A stretch of 12,640 bases of DNA from Acidimicrobiia bacterium (GCA_003230435.1 QIDW01000311.1:1-12640), one strand, 5' to 3'; counted from the first letter of the stretch, positions 1-10,036 are shown. A program made the numbers and translations. The notes: generated by a model not told the origin, from the sequence alone.

Positions 1-263
1 GCAGTCGCGACCAGGTCATCGCCGCCGGTAACGAGGCTGATGGGTGTTCCGAGCAGTTCCTCAGCCCTGGATTCGACAACCCTCGCGGCATCATCCATCG
101 AAACCCCCGATAGGTCTACGCCGGCAAAAGTTACGTTGCCGGCCACGGTTGAGCCCTCTATGGAAAGGTAATTCGACCATGCCAAAGCGGCCGTGAAGAA
201 GAGCAGCGCAGCAGCGGCGGCTCCCCACGGCCAGAGTTGATGCGGAGCCTTGTGCCTGGCCAC
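1..263 (-). CDS. Membrane-anchored VanW/peptidoglycan-binding-type protein, N-terminal fragment
   Basis: Open reading frame on the minus strand that runs off the left edge; about 87 codons are visible. From the GTG at 263 the protein starts MARHKAPHQLWPWGAA, followed by a hydrophobic stretch (about residues 13-30), which looks like a signal anchor or single membrane segment. Then comes a region reading GNVTFAGVDLSGVSMDDAARVV and on into TPISLVTGG. The pattern 'GV-x-hydrophobic-SG-hydrophobic-S-x-x-x-A' followed by a beta-like stretch is typical of the putative peptidoglycan-binding domain (PG_binding_4) found before VanW domains in Actinobacteria and Firmicutes. The likely role is an extracytoplasmic cell-envelope protein; this is inferred from the N-terminus only. 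The start is uncertain: no clear ribosome binding site precedes GTG 263, and an in-frame ATG lies at 305. A leaderless start is possible. It is divergent from the Crp-family gene. Confidence 0.6.
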   Translation of the reverse strand, partial: MARHKAPHQLWPWGAAAAALLFFTAALAWSNYLSIEGSTVAGNVTFAGVDLSGVSMDDAARVVESRAEELLGTPISLVTGGDDLVAT

Positions 264-272
264 GTTCCGTTC

Positions 273-301
273 ACAATAAGGGAGCCGGCCGGCTCTGTTG
301 A
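273..301 (-). promoter_or_regulatory. Possible promoter of the minus-strand envelope gene with a 14-bp palindrome in its spacer
   Basis: Reading the minus strand, TCAACA (301-296) and TATTGT (278-273) lie 17 bases apart and each match the sigma-70 hexamers at 4 of 6 positions. The perfect palindrome GAGCCGGCCGGCTC (282-295) fills most of the spacer. The hexamers are weak, so the promoter call is tentative; the palindrome itself is certain. It could be an operator, perhaps for the neighbouring regulator, but nothing in the sequence proves this. Confidence 0.3.
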
Positions 302-342
302 TCATTTGGAAGAATGTCGGCGGCCCGTCTGTTGAAGGATGC

Positions 343-1023
343 GTGAGACGACAGGCCGAGCAGCAACATCTCGATTGGCTGGCCCGATCGTTCGGACGCC
401 CCGACTATGCGCCTCTTTCACCTGCTGACGTCGACCTGCTCCGCGATGTGGGCGAGGTCGTCTCCAAATACCCCGGAACTCACCTGTTCAAGGAAGACGC
501 TCCGGCAGATGCCGCCTACCTCATCGAAACGGGAGAGGTTGAGGTCTATCGCGGCGAAGGTGCAACGAGACGTGTTGTCTCACGAGTAGGCCCTGGGTCG
601 GTACTCGGAGACATTGCGATGTTTGGCGACACGCCCTATATCTCGTCGGCGAGAGCTGTTGGACCGGTCCGAGCCTTCCGATTTGAGCGCACCCGTTTGC
701 TGCCAGAGTTGGCGCGACACCCGGCGGTTTGCCTGCGGTGGCTCGTCGCCGGACTGCGCCAGCTCGAAGGAACTCAGAGGAGAGTCATCAGACTGATGCA
801 CAAGACTGTCCTCGGCCAGGTCGCCGATTTGCTTGTTGAGGAAGGGGAGAGACGTTCGGAGGTGAATCTCTCCCAGGCTACGATTGCCGCACTCCTCGGA
901 GTCAGCAGGCAGTCCGTCAACGAGGCGCTCGGGAGACTCCGTGATCAGGGTGCCGTCGAGACGGGATACCGGAGCATCCGCATCCTCGACACGTCCAAAT
1001 TGGAAGCGATCGCCGGGTCCTGA
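343..1023 (+). CDS. Crp/Fnr-family transcriptional regulator
   Basis: A protein of about 226 residues with the two-domain layout of the Crp/Fnr family. The N-terminal cyclic-nucleotide-binding-like beta barrel includes AYLIETGEVEVYRG and GSVLGDIAMFGD. A long dimerisation helix follows, then a C-terminal winged helix with the helix-turn-helix TIAALLGVSRQSVNEALGRL. It should bind DNA as a dimer. At the cAMP phosphate-binding loop, E. coli Crp has Glu72, Arg82 and Ser83. Here the aligned residues are Asp90, Ile100 and Ser101, so the key arginine is missing and cAMP may not be the ligand. There is no cysteine cluster for an Fnr-type iron-sulphur centre. I chose GTG 343 because GAAGGA (334-339) precedes it, though the spacing of 3 is short. 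An in-frame TTG at 298 would add 15 residues. The gene ends only 10 bases before the rpoB promoter. Confidence 0.85.
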   Translation: MRRQAEQQHLDWLARSFGRPDYAPLSPADVDLLRDVGEVVSKYPGTHLFKEDAPADAAYLIETGEVEVYRGEGATRRVVSRVGPGSVLGDIAMFGDTPYISSARAVGPVRAFRFERTRLLPELARHPAVCLRWLVAGLRQLEGTQRRVIRLMHKTVLGQVADLLVEEGERRSEVNLSQATIAALLGVSRQSVNEALGRLRDQGAVETGYRSIRILDTSKLEAIAGS

Positions 1024-1032
1024 GGTCGGCCC

Positions 1033-1062
1033 TTGACTCGTTTCGCGGATTTGCGATAGGAT
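1033..1062 (+). promoter_or_regulatory. Sigma-70-type promoter for rpoB-rpoC
   Basis: TTGACT (1033-1038) and TAGGAT (1057-1062) are separated by 18 bases and each match the housekeeping hexamers at 5 of 6 positions. The predicted transcript starts near 1068-1070, giving a leader of about 148 bases before rpoB. The promoter begins just after the regulator's stop codon, so rpoB need not depend on read-through from upstream. Confidence 0.75.
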
Positions 1063-1089
1063 GTAGATCAGTCCCTCGGGACCCGAATT

Positions 1090-1115
1090 GCTCTTGTGGA
1101 TATCGCCACGAGGGC
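1090..1115 (+). promoter_or_regulatory. Stem-loop in the rpoB leader
   Basis: GCTCTTGTGG (1090-1099) pairs over 10 positions, two of them G-U, with CCACGAGGGC (1106-1115) around a six-base loop. A short GTCC/GGAC hairpin (1071-1082) lies just upstream. No T-run follows this stem. It is one of three stacked structures in the leader; its function is unknown. Confidence 0.45.
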
Positions 1116-1144
1116 CAGTTCGACAGCTTAAAACTCGATTGGGG

Positions 1145-1178
1145 ACATGCTGACGCGTCTGTTAGCATGTTCTTTCTT
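1145..1178 (+). terminator. Terminator-like hairpin (possible attenuator) in the rpoB leader
   Basis: ACATGCTGAC (1145-1154) pairs with GTTAGCATGT (1161-1170) over 10 positions with one G-U pair and a six-base loop. The stem is followed at once by TCTTTCTT (1171-1178). This is the shape of a factor-independent terminator, although the T-run is broken by C and the stem is only moderately GC-rich. It lies after the rpoB promoter and before the rpoB ribosome binding site, so if active it would act as a leader attenuator rather than as the end of the upstream gene. Confidence 0.45.
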
Positions 1179-1203
1179 GCGTCACTCCCAATTTCACCAC
1201 CTC

Positions 1204-1219
1204 AAGGAGGCACCTCTTG
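1204..1219 (+). promoter_or_regulatory. Ribosome binding site that fixes the TTG start of rpoB
   Basis: AAGGAGG (1204-1210) is an almost perfect anti-16S match and sits six bases before TTG 1217. It decides the start in favour of this TTG over the in-frame GTG at 1229, which would be 18 bases away. Confidence 0.8.
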
Positions 1220-4200
1220 GCTTCGCGCGTGGCTGAGCGCTTCTCATTCGGGAAGATTCCCGAAGTACTACCCCTACCGGACCTCATTGCTGTACAGCAC
1301 GAATCATTCCAGTGGTTCCTCGACGAAGGGCTTCGTGAGATCTTCAACGAGATCAGCCCGATCGAGGATTTCACTGGGTCGCTCGCGCTCGAACTGACCA
1401 ACCACCGCTTCAACGAACCGGTGATGAGCCTCGAAGAGGCCAAAGAGCGCGATGCCAACTATGCGCGACCCTTGTTCGTCACCGCCCGATTCATGAATCG
1501 GGGTACCGGCGAGATCAAGGAGCAGCAGGTCTTCCTCGGCGACTTTCCGATCATGACCGACAAGGGCGTCTTCATCATCAATGGCACCGAGCGGGTCATC
1601 GTCTCACAACTCGTGCGGTCTCCCGGCATCTACTTCGACGTTTCAAAGGACAAGACATCGGACAAGATGATCTACTCGGGGAAGGTCATTCCGGGACGTG
1701 GCGCATGGCTCGAATTCGACACGGATAAGAAGGACACCATCGGCGTCCGGGTCGACCGCAAACGGCGCCAATATGTATCGGCGTTCCTCAAGGCCCTCGG
1801 AATCGCAGAGACCGACGAGGAAATCCTCGAGATGTTCGGACACTCCGAGTCGATCAAGAACACGATCGAAAAGGACACGGCTGCTGATAAGGACGAGGCA
1901 CTTCTCGACCTCTACCGGAAGCTGCGCCCCGGTGAGCCGACAACCGTCGAGTCGGCGCGTGGTCTGATTCAGACCTTGTTCCGGAACCCGAAGCGTTACG
2001 ACCTCACGCGGGTTGGTCGGTACAAGATGAGCCAGAAGTTCAACGAGGAGGCACCCAAGGACTACCGCGCCGAGGGCCTTCAGCTGTTGCGCGATGAGGA
2101 CATCCTCGATGCCATCCGCTACCTCGTGGCTCTTCATGCCGGCGAGCTGACGATGGACACGCACCAAGGTAACGAAGTGCAGATCAGCACCGACGACATC
2201 GACCATTTTGGCAATCGCCGCATCCGCACTGTTGGTGAGTTGGTTCAGAACCAGGTCCGGGTTGGCCTCACTCGGCTGGAGCGGGTCGTCCGCGAGCGGA
2301 TGACAACCCAGGATCCAGATGCGATCACACCGCAGAGCCTGATCAACATCCGCCCTGTTACCGCATCGATCAAAGAGTTCTTCGGCACAAGCCAACTGAG
2401 CCAGTTCATGGACCAGCCCAACCCTCTCGCCGGGCTCACCCACCGTCGCCGTTTGTCGGCGCTCGGTCCGGGTGGTCTTTCTCGTGAGCGTGCCGGATTC
2501 GAGGTTCGAGACGTTCACCCGTCCCACTACGGCCGGATGTGCCCGATCGAGACGCCTGAAGGCCCAAACATTGGACTCATCGGTTCTCTCGCCTCATACG
2601 CACGGGTAAACGACTTTGGTTTCATCGAGACCCCCTACCGCAAGGTGGAGGCCGGGAAGGTCACCAAGAAGATCCACTACCTGACGGCCACCGAGGAAGA
2701 GCGTTTCGTCATCGCACAGGCGAACGCACCCCTGAAAGAAACCGGTGTTTTTGTCAACAAGCGTGTTCTGGTACGTCGTGCCGGTGGCGAGGTTGAGTAC
2801 ATCGAGGCAAAGAGCGTCGACTACATGGACGTCTCTCCAAAGCAGATTGTCTCGGTCTCCACTTCTCTGATCCCCTTCCTCGAACACGATGACGCCAACC
2901 GTGCCCTCATGGGTTCAAATATGCAGCGTCAGGCGGTACCTCTGCTCACCTCCGAGGCGCCCCTGGTTGGAACAGGCGTCGAGCGTCGCGCGGCCCAAGA
3001 CTCCGGCGACATGGTTGTTTCGACGGTTGCCGGCGAAGTCGTCGAAATCAGCGGTGACGAGATCGTTGTCAAAGCGAGTGACAACAACCAGAAGCACACG
3101 TTCGTCCTCAACAAGTTCAACCGATCGAACCAGGGCACATGCATGAATCACAAGACCATCGTCCGGGAGGGCGACAAGGTCAAGGTAGGCGATGTCCTCG
3201 CCGACGGCCCGTCTACTGAGCGCGGCGAGCTCGCACTTGGTCGCAACCTCCTGGTCGCCTTCATGCCATGGCAGGGTCTCAACTTTGAGGACGCCATCAT
3301 CATCAGCCAGCGTCTTGTCAAGGATGACGTACTGACCTCAGTCCACATCGAGGAGCATGAACTCGATGCTCGGGACACCAAGTTGGGCGCCGAGGAGATC
3401 ACGAGGGACATCCCCAACGTCCCAGAGGAGGTCCTTGCCAACCTCGACGAGCAAGGCATCATCCGCGTCGGAGCCGAGGTAGGACCCGGTGACTACCTGG
3501 TTGGAAAGGTCACCCCGAAGGGTGAGACCGAACTGACACCGGAGGAGCGTCTTCTCCGTGCGATCTTCGGTGAGAAGGCCCGCGAGGTTCGTGACACCTC
3601 ACTCAAGGTGCCTCATGGCGAAACAGGCAAGGTCATCGACGTCAAAGTGTTCAGGCGAGACGATGGATACGAGCTTCCACCTGGTGTCAATGAGCTGGTG
3701 CGGGTCTACGTCGCTACCCAGCGCAAGATCTCAGAAGGCGACAAGCTCGCCGGGCGCCACGGCAACAAGGGCGTCATATCCAAGGTCCTCCCTGAGGAGG
3801 AGATGCCGTTTCTCGAGGATGGCACGCCCGTGGACATCATCCTGTCCCCTCTCGGTGTTCCGTCTCGAATGAACCTGGGTCAGATCCTGGAAACGCATCT
3901 CGGCTGGGCCGCCGCGCAGGGATGGGAGCCGTTCAAAGGCGCGTCACCAGCTTCGGTCGGCGTCAAACCTTGGACCAACACTGCGACCCCCGTGTTCGAC
4001 GGTGCCAAGGAAGACGAGATCATGCAGGTCATCGCAAGCGCCCACCCGAATCGCGACGGGATCCGTCTTGTTGGCGACGATGGCAAGGCCACCCTCTATG
4101 ACGGCAGGTCGGGCGAGCCCTTCGACACCCAGGTCACGGTCGGGTACATCTACGTGCTCAAGTTGGTTCACCTCGTCGACGAGAAGATCCACGCCAGGTC

Positions 4201-4588
4201 GACCGGCCCCTACAGCATGATCACCCAGCAGCCCCTCGGCGGTAAGGCTCAGTTCGGTGGCCAGCGGTTTGGTGAAATGGAGGTCTGGGCCCTCGAGGCC
4301 TACGGCGCCGCATACGCGCTCCAGGAGCTTCTGACCATCAAGTCTGACGATGTCCAGGGCCGGGTGAAGGTCTACGAGGCAATCGTCAAGGGAGACAACA
4401 TCCCCGAACCAGGCATTCCGGAGTCTTTCCGGGTCCTGATCAAGGAGATGCAGAGTCTCTGCCTCAACGTCGAGATGCTCTCGGCCGGTGAGGAAGTCGA
4501 GCTCAAGGAGCTCGAAGAGGAGACATACAGGTCGGTCGAGACTCTCGGCATCGACCTCAGCCGCCCGGAGCGTCCGGATTCCGACTAG
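1217..4588 (+). CDS. rpoB: DNA-directed RNA polymerase subunit beta
   Basis: A complete beta subunit of 1123 residues, close to the usual actinobacterial length (about 1150-1180). Beta forms one side of the RNA polymerase cleft, contributes to the active site and carries the rifampicin pocket. The rifampicin cluster is at about residues 388-419 (FFGTSQLSQFMDQ through THRRRLSALGPGG). The residues matching E. coli Gln513, Asp516, His526, Ser531 and Leu533 are all the sensitive type (Gln396, Asp399, His409, Ser414, Leu416). Asn518 is replaced by Pro401. The active-site motifs NFEDAI (689-694) and GRHGNKG (846-852) are intact, as is the C-terminal clamp region (LLTIKSDDVQGR). The gene begins with TTG behind a strong AAGGAGG. 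It has its own promoter and is followed by rpoC after a 179-base spacer. It is preceded by a regulator rather than directly by rplJ-rplL. Codon use favours C at the third base. Confidence 0.98.
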   Translation: MASRVAERFSFGKIPEVLPLPDLIAVQHESFQWFLDEGLREIFNEISPIEDFTGSLALELTNHRFNEPVMSLEEAKERDANYARPLFVTARFMNRGTGEIKEQQVFLGDFPIMTDKGVFIINGTERVIVSQLVRSPGIYFDVSKDKTSDKMIYSGKVIPGRGAWLEFDTDKKDTIGVRVDRKRRQYVSAFLKALGIAETDEEILEMFGHSESIKNTIEKDTAADKDEALLDLYRKLRPGEPTTVESARGLIQTLFRNPKRYDLTRVGRYKMSQKFNEEAPKDYRAEGLQLLRDEDILDAIRYLVALHAGELTMDTHQGNEVQISTDDIDHFGNRRIRTVGELVQNQVRVGLTRLERVVRERMTTQDPDAITPQSLINIRPVTASIKEFFGTSQLSQFMDQPNPLAGLTHRRRLSALGPGGLSRERAGFEVRDVHPSHYGRMCPIETPEGPNIGLIGSLASYARVNDFGFIETPYRKVEAGKVTKKIHYLTATEEERFVIAQANAPLKETGVFVNKRVLVRRAGGEVEYIEAKSVDYMDVSPKQIVSVSTSLIPFLEHDDANRALMGSNMQRQAVPLLTSEAPLVGTGVERRAAQDSGDMVVSTVAGEVVEISGDEIVVKASDNNQKHTFVLNKFNRSNQGTCMNHKTIVREGDKVKVGDVLADGPSTERGELALGRNLLVAFMPWQGLNFEDAIIISQRLVKDDVLTSVHIEEHELDARDTKLGAEEITRDIPNVPEEVLANLDEQGIIRVGAEVGPGDYLVGKVTPKGETELTPEERLLRAIFGEKAREVRDTSLKVPHGETGKVIDVKVFRRDDGYELPPGVNELVRVYVATQRKISEGDKLAGRHGNKGVISKVLPEEEMPFLEDGTPVDIILSPLGVPSRMNLGQILETHLGWAAAQGWEPFKGASPASVGVKPWTNTATPVFDGAKEDEIMQVIASAHPNRDGIRLVGDDGKATLYDGRSGEPFDTQVTVGYIYVLKLVHLVDEKIHARSTGPYSMITQQPLGGKAQFGGQRFGEMEVWALEAYGAAYALQELLTIKSDDVQGRVKVYEAIVKGDNIPEPGIPESFRVLIKEMQSLCLNVEMLSAGEEVELKELEEETYRSVETLGIDLSRPERPDSD

Positions 4589-4748
4589 GAGCCCGTTGAA
4601 CAATGCATGTCACTCATCTCAACGACCAATCATCACCACTCGCGGTGTCCTCGGCTTCGCCATTCCGCCACAAGGAGTGGCGAAACCTCGTCCTTGCGAG
4701 TGGCGCGCCTGGCCGCCGATCTGCGCAACGGCATTATTCAACAGACTC
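4589..4748 (+). mobile_element. Putative 160-bp MITE-like element between rpoB and rpoC
   Basis: The left end GAGCCCGTTGAACAATGC (4589-4606) and the reverse complement of the right end (4731-4748), GAGTCTGTTGAATAATGC, match at 15 of 18 positions, and all three differences are C/T. CTAG stands directly outside both ends (4585-4588 and 4749-4752), as a 4-bp target duplication would. Removing the element and one CTAG leaves rpoB's TAG stop, 15 bases and then the rpoC ATG, which is a normal rpoB-rpoC junction. Inside, GGCTTCGCCATTCC (4653-4666) pairs with GGAGTGGCGAAACC (4674-4687), and CCACTCGC (4636-4643) pairs with GCGAGTGG (4696-4703). It encodes no credible protein. The outer direct repeat can also be read as the 10-bp CTAGGAGCCC (4585-4594, 4749-4758), which makes the left boundary ambiguous. 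CTAG fits the YTAR target I recall for the IS701 family; that assignment is a guess. Confidence 0.65.
4636..4703 (+). repeat. Long internal inverted repeat in the rpoB-rpoC spacer
   Basis: Nested arms: an outer perfect 8-bp pair (4636-4643 with 4696-4703), an internal bulge, then a 14-position inner stem with one mismatch and one G-U (4653-4666 with 4674-4687) around the seven-base loop GCCACAA. In RNA this would be a strong hairpin inside the rpoBC message. There is no T-run after it, so it is unlikely to be a simple terminator. Confidence 0.7.
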
Positions 4749-4767
4749 CTAGGAGCCCCAAAGATTT

Positions 4768-8686
<3,919 letters not shown>

Positions 8687-8704
8687 ACCCGAAACCTCAG
8701 CTTC

Positions 8705-8726
8705 TCCGGCTCACATATGGGCCGGA
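8705..8726 (+). other. Stem-loop just after rpoC
   Basis: TCCGGCTC (8705-8712) pairs with GGGCCGGA (8719-8726), including one G-U, around a six-base loop. No T-run follows, so it is not a convincing intrinsic terminator. It could protect the 3' end of the rpoBC message. I see no other terminator between rpoC and rpsL. Confidence 0.35.
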
Positions 8727-8825
8727 TCAGCTCAGGTATGTAGAAAAGAGGCCGCCCCCACCGGCGAAATGCCTCGAATCGTGAAGGTGCTACTCTGTTA
8801 TGCCTGGCCGGTTGATCCGGTCGAT

Positions 8826-8855
8826 TTGGTACGCGCGACGGCGGATAAGTAGAAT
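8826..8855 (+). promoter_or_regulatory. Likely promoter of the str operon (rpsL-rpsG-fusA)
   Basis: TTGGTA (8826-8831) and TAGAAT (8850-8855) are 18 bases apart, the same spacing as the rpoB promoter. The -10 matches 5 of 6 and the -35 matches 4 of 6 positions. Transcription would start near 8861-8863, giving a leader of about 130 bases before rpsL. The 308-base gap 8687-8994 holds this promoter and the leader structures; positions 8727-8825 show nothing I can assign. Confidence 0.55.
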
Positions 8856-8863
8856 CTGTCATT

Positions 8864-8990
8864 GTTCCCCGGCTCCTCTGGCGAGGGCCCCTTGGGAACG
8901 AGCCGGGTGCTGTACAGCACCCGGTACGCAAAGTTTCACAACGGGAACGGCGTTTGGGGTGCGCCCCACGCCGCTTCCCCGCGTAGGGAG
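8864..8990 (+). promoter_or_regulatory. Structured 5' leader of rpsL with three hairpins and a pairable ribosome binding site
   Basis: Hairpin 1 (8864-8899): GTTCCC pairs with GGGAAC, enclosing GGC-bulged T-CCTC paired to GAGG-GCC. Hairpin 2 (8903-8924) is a perfect 22-bp palindrome with arms CCGGGTGCTGT and its complement, centred at 8913/8914. Hairpin 3 (8949-8972): GGCGT and GGGG pair with CCCC and ACGCC around TGCG. In addition CCCGGCTC (8868-8875) can pair with GAGCCGGG (8900-8907), which would break both hairpins 1 and 2. TTCCC (8975-8979) can pair with GGGAG of the ribosome binding site. No known riboswitch class is recognised. Autoregulation by a ribosomal protein is a possible role, inferred only. 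Confidence 0.5.
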
Positions 8991-8997
8991 CACAATG
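8984..8997 (+). promoter_or_regulatory. Ribosome binding site that fixes the rpsL start
   Basis: TAGGGAG (8984-8990) sits four bases before ATG 8995. It marks the true S12 start inside a longer open frame that extends upstream to 8800 without any S12 similarity. Confidence 0.75.
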
Positions 8998-9366
8998 CCG
9001 ACGATTGAGCAGCTTGTCCGCGAGGGCAGGAAGCCAAAACAGAAGAAGGCGAAGACAGCAGGTCTTGCCGGCGCCCCGCAACGACGCGGCGTCTGCACCC
9101 GTGTCTACACCGTCACTCCGAAGAAGCCGAATTCGGCCCTCCGGAAGGTTTGTCGCGTCCGTCTCTCATCGGGCATTGAGATCACCGCATACATCCCCGG
9201 TGAGGGCCACAACCTCCAGGAGCACAGCATCGTGCTCGTACGTGGAGGGCGTGTCCGCGATCTTCCAGGTGTTCGTTACAAGGTGATCCGTGGCACTCTC
9301 GACGCGTCCGGTGTTGCCGACCGCAAGAAGTCGCGTAGCCGTTACGGCACCAAGAAGGATTCATAG
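8995..9366 (+). CDS. rpsL: 30S ribosomal protein S12
   Basis: A complete S12 of 123 residues, the normal length, starting MPTIEQLVREGRKPKQ. S12 lies at the decoding centre of the small subunit and controls translation accuracy and streptomycin response. The conserved blocks QRRGVCTRVYT, TPKKPNSALRKVCRVRL, GEGHNLQEHS and RDLPGVRY are present. Lys43, a main streptomycin-resistance position, is the usual lysine. Position 88 (Lys88 in mycobacteria, Lys87 in E. coli) is Arg, encoded CGC. Asp89, the residue that is beta-methylthiolated in many bacteria, is kept. This is the first gene of the str operon, followed by rpsG after 163 bases. Its codon use resembles rpoB and rpoC. Confidence 0.97.
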   Translation: MPTIEQLVREGRKPKQKKAKTAGLAGAPQRRGVCTRVYTVTPKKPNSALRKVCRVRLSSGIEITAYIPGEGHNLQEHSIVLVRGGRVRDLPGVRYKVIRGTLDASGVADRKKSRSRYGTKKDS

Positions 9367-9435
9367 TGCACCGCCTCGCCGATCCGCTGACCTTTCGCCG
9401 GACAGGAGTGCGCCTGGCGGCGTCCTCGGTCTCGA

Positions 9436-9453
9436 CGCACCGCGTCGGGTGCG
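9436..9453 (+). promoter_or_regulatory. Stem-loop in the rpsL-rpsG spacer with an alternative fold
   Basis: CGCACC (9436-9441) pairs with GGTGCG (9448-9453) around a six-base loop. An overlapping alternative pairs GACGC (9434-9438) with GCGTC (9442-9446). In E. coli the rpsL-rpsG spacer binds S7 for translational feedback; whether this one does is unknown. The rest of the 163-base spacer shows no gene. Confidence 0.3.
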
Positions 9454-9529
9454 CCTTCGTCCTGCGTTCTACCCAGCCACCCGCCTGTCTCGCCGAAGGG
9501 TGCGACCGGACCAACGAGACGGAGCACTG

Positions 9530-9997
9530 ATGCGAAGAGCACCAGCCCAGAAGCGCAAGGTAGATCCAGATCCGGTTTTCCGCAGCGCCCTCGTCAGCCA
9601 GGTCATCAACAAAGTCCTTTTGAAGGGGAAGAAGGACCTGGCTCGTTCCATCGTCTACGACGCACTCGAGACTGTCGAGCAGCGCACCAGTCAGGACCCG
9701 ACCGTGGTCCTCAAGCGTGCGGTCGACAACATCAGGCCAGCGGTCGAAGTTCGGTCCCGCCGTGTCGGCGGAAGCTCCTATCAGGTGCCGATCGAGGTCT
9801 CTTCACGACGATCAAACAGTCTTGCAATTCGTTGGCTTGTTTCCTTCGCCCGCAAACGCAGGGAGCCGGAAATGTCTCTTCGTCTTGCCAACGAGATCCT
9901 TGACGCCTCCAATAACACCGGAGCGGCAGTCAAACGCAAAGAAGATGTCCACAAGATGGCGGAGTCCAACAAGGCCTTCGCCCATTACCGATGGTGA
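9530..9997 (+). CDS. rpsG: 30S ribosomal protein S7
   Basis: A complete S7 of 155 residues, the usual length (about 156). S7 nucleates assembly of the 30S head and contacts the tRNA exit site; in E. coli it also represses its own operon. Conserved segments are KVLLKGKKDLARSIVYDAL, the beta-hairpin region VEVRSRRVGGSSYQVPIEV, SLAIRWLV, LANEILDASNNTGAAVKR and the C-terminal HKMAESNKAFAHYRW. I placed the start at ATG 9530 (MRRAPAQKRKVDPDP) because GGAG (9521-9524) precedes it by five bases and because S7 proteins begin at this point. The open frame continues upstream to 9290, but that part is the rpsL gene read in another frame. fusA follows after 184 bases. Confidence 0.97.
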   Translation: MRRAPAQKRKVDPDPVFRSALVSQVINKVLLKGKKDLARSIVYDALETVEQRTSQDPTVVLKRAVDNIRPAVEVRSRRVGGSSYQVPIEVSSRRSNSLAIRWLVSFARKRREPEMSLRLANEILDASNNTGAAVKRKEDVHKMAESNKAFAHYRW

Positions 9998-10000
9998 ACG

Positions 10001-10036
10001 CGGGCCACAAGGCGACCTGACGGTCGCGGTGGCCCG
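10001..10036 (+). promoter_or_regulatory. Strong bipartite hairpin after rpsG
   Basis: CGGGCCAC (10001-10008) pairs perfectly with GTGGCCCG (10029-10036), and inside it CGACC (10013-10017) pairs with GGTCG (10022-10026) around TGAC. It starts three bases after the rpsG stop codon. No T-run follows, so RNA processing, stabilisation or protein binding is more likely than intrinsic termination. Confidence 0.55.

Noticed and set aside
250..276. TTGTG and CACAA half-sites as a Crp-type operator
   Set aside because: The half-sites are 17 bases apart instead of the usual short spacing, so the match is too weak.
1643..2527. Long minus-strand open frame of 294 codons inside rpoB
   Set aside because: It lies fully antisense to rpoB, shows no recognisable domain, and is expected from GC-rich codon structure.
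4636..4703. CRISPR or tandem repeat array
   Set aside because: The repeats here are inverted and unique; no regular direct repeats with spacers occur anywhere in the window.
8705..8726. Intrinsic terminator of rpoC
   Set aside because: The stem is real but no T-run follows it, so I left it as an unassigned stem-loop.
8800..8994. Upstream extension of the rpsL frame (65 codons)
   Set aside because: It translates the structured leader, has no S12 similarity, and the ribosome binding site at 8984-8990 marks ATG 8995 as the start.
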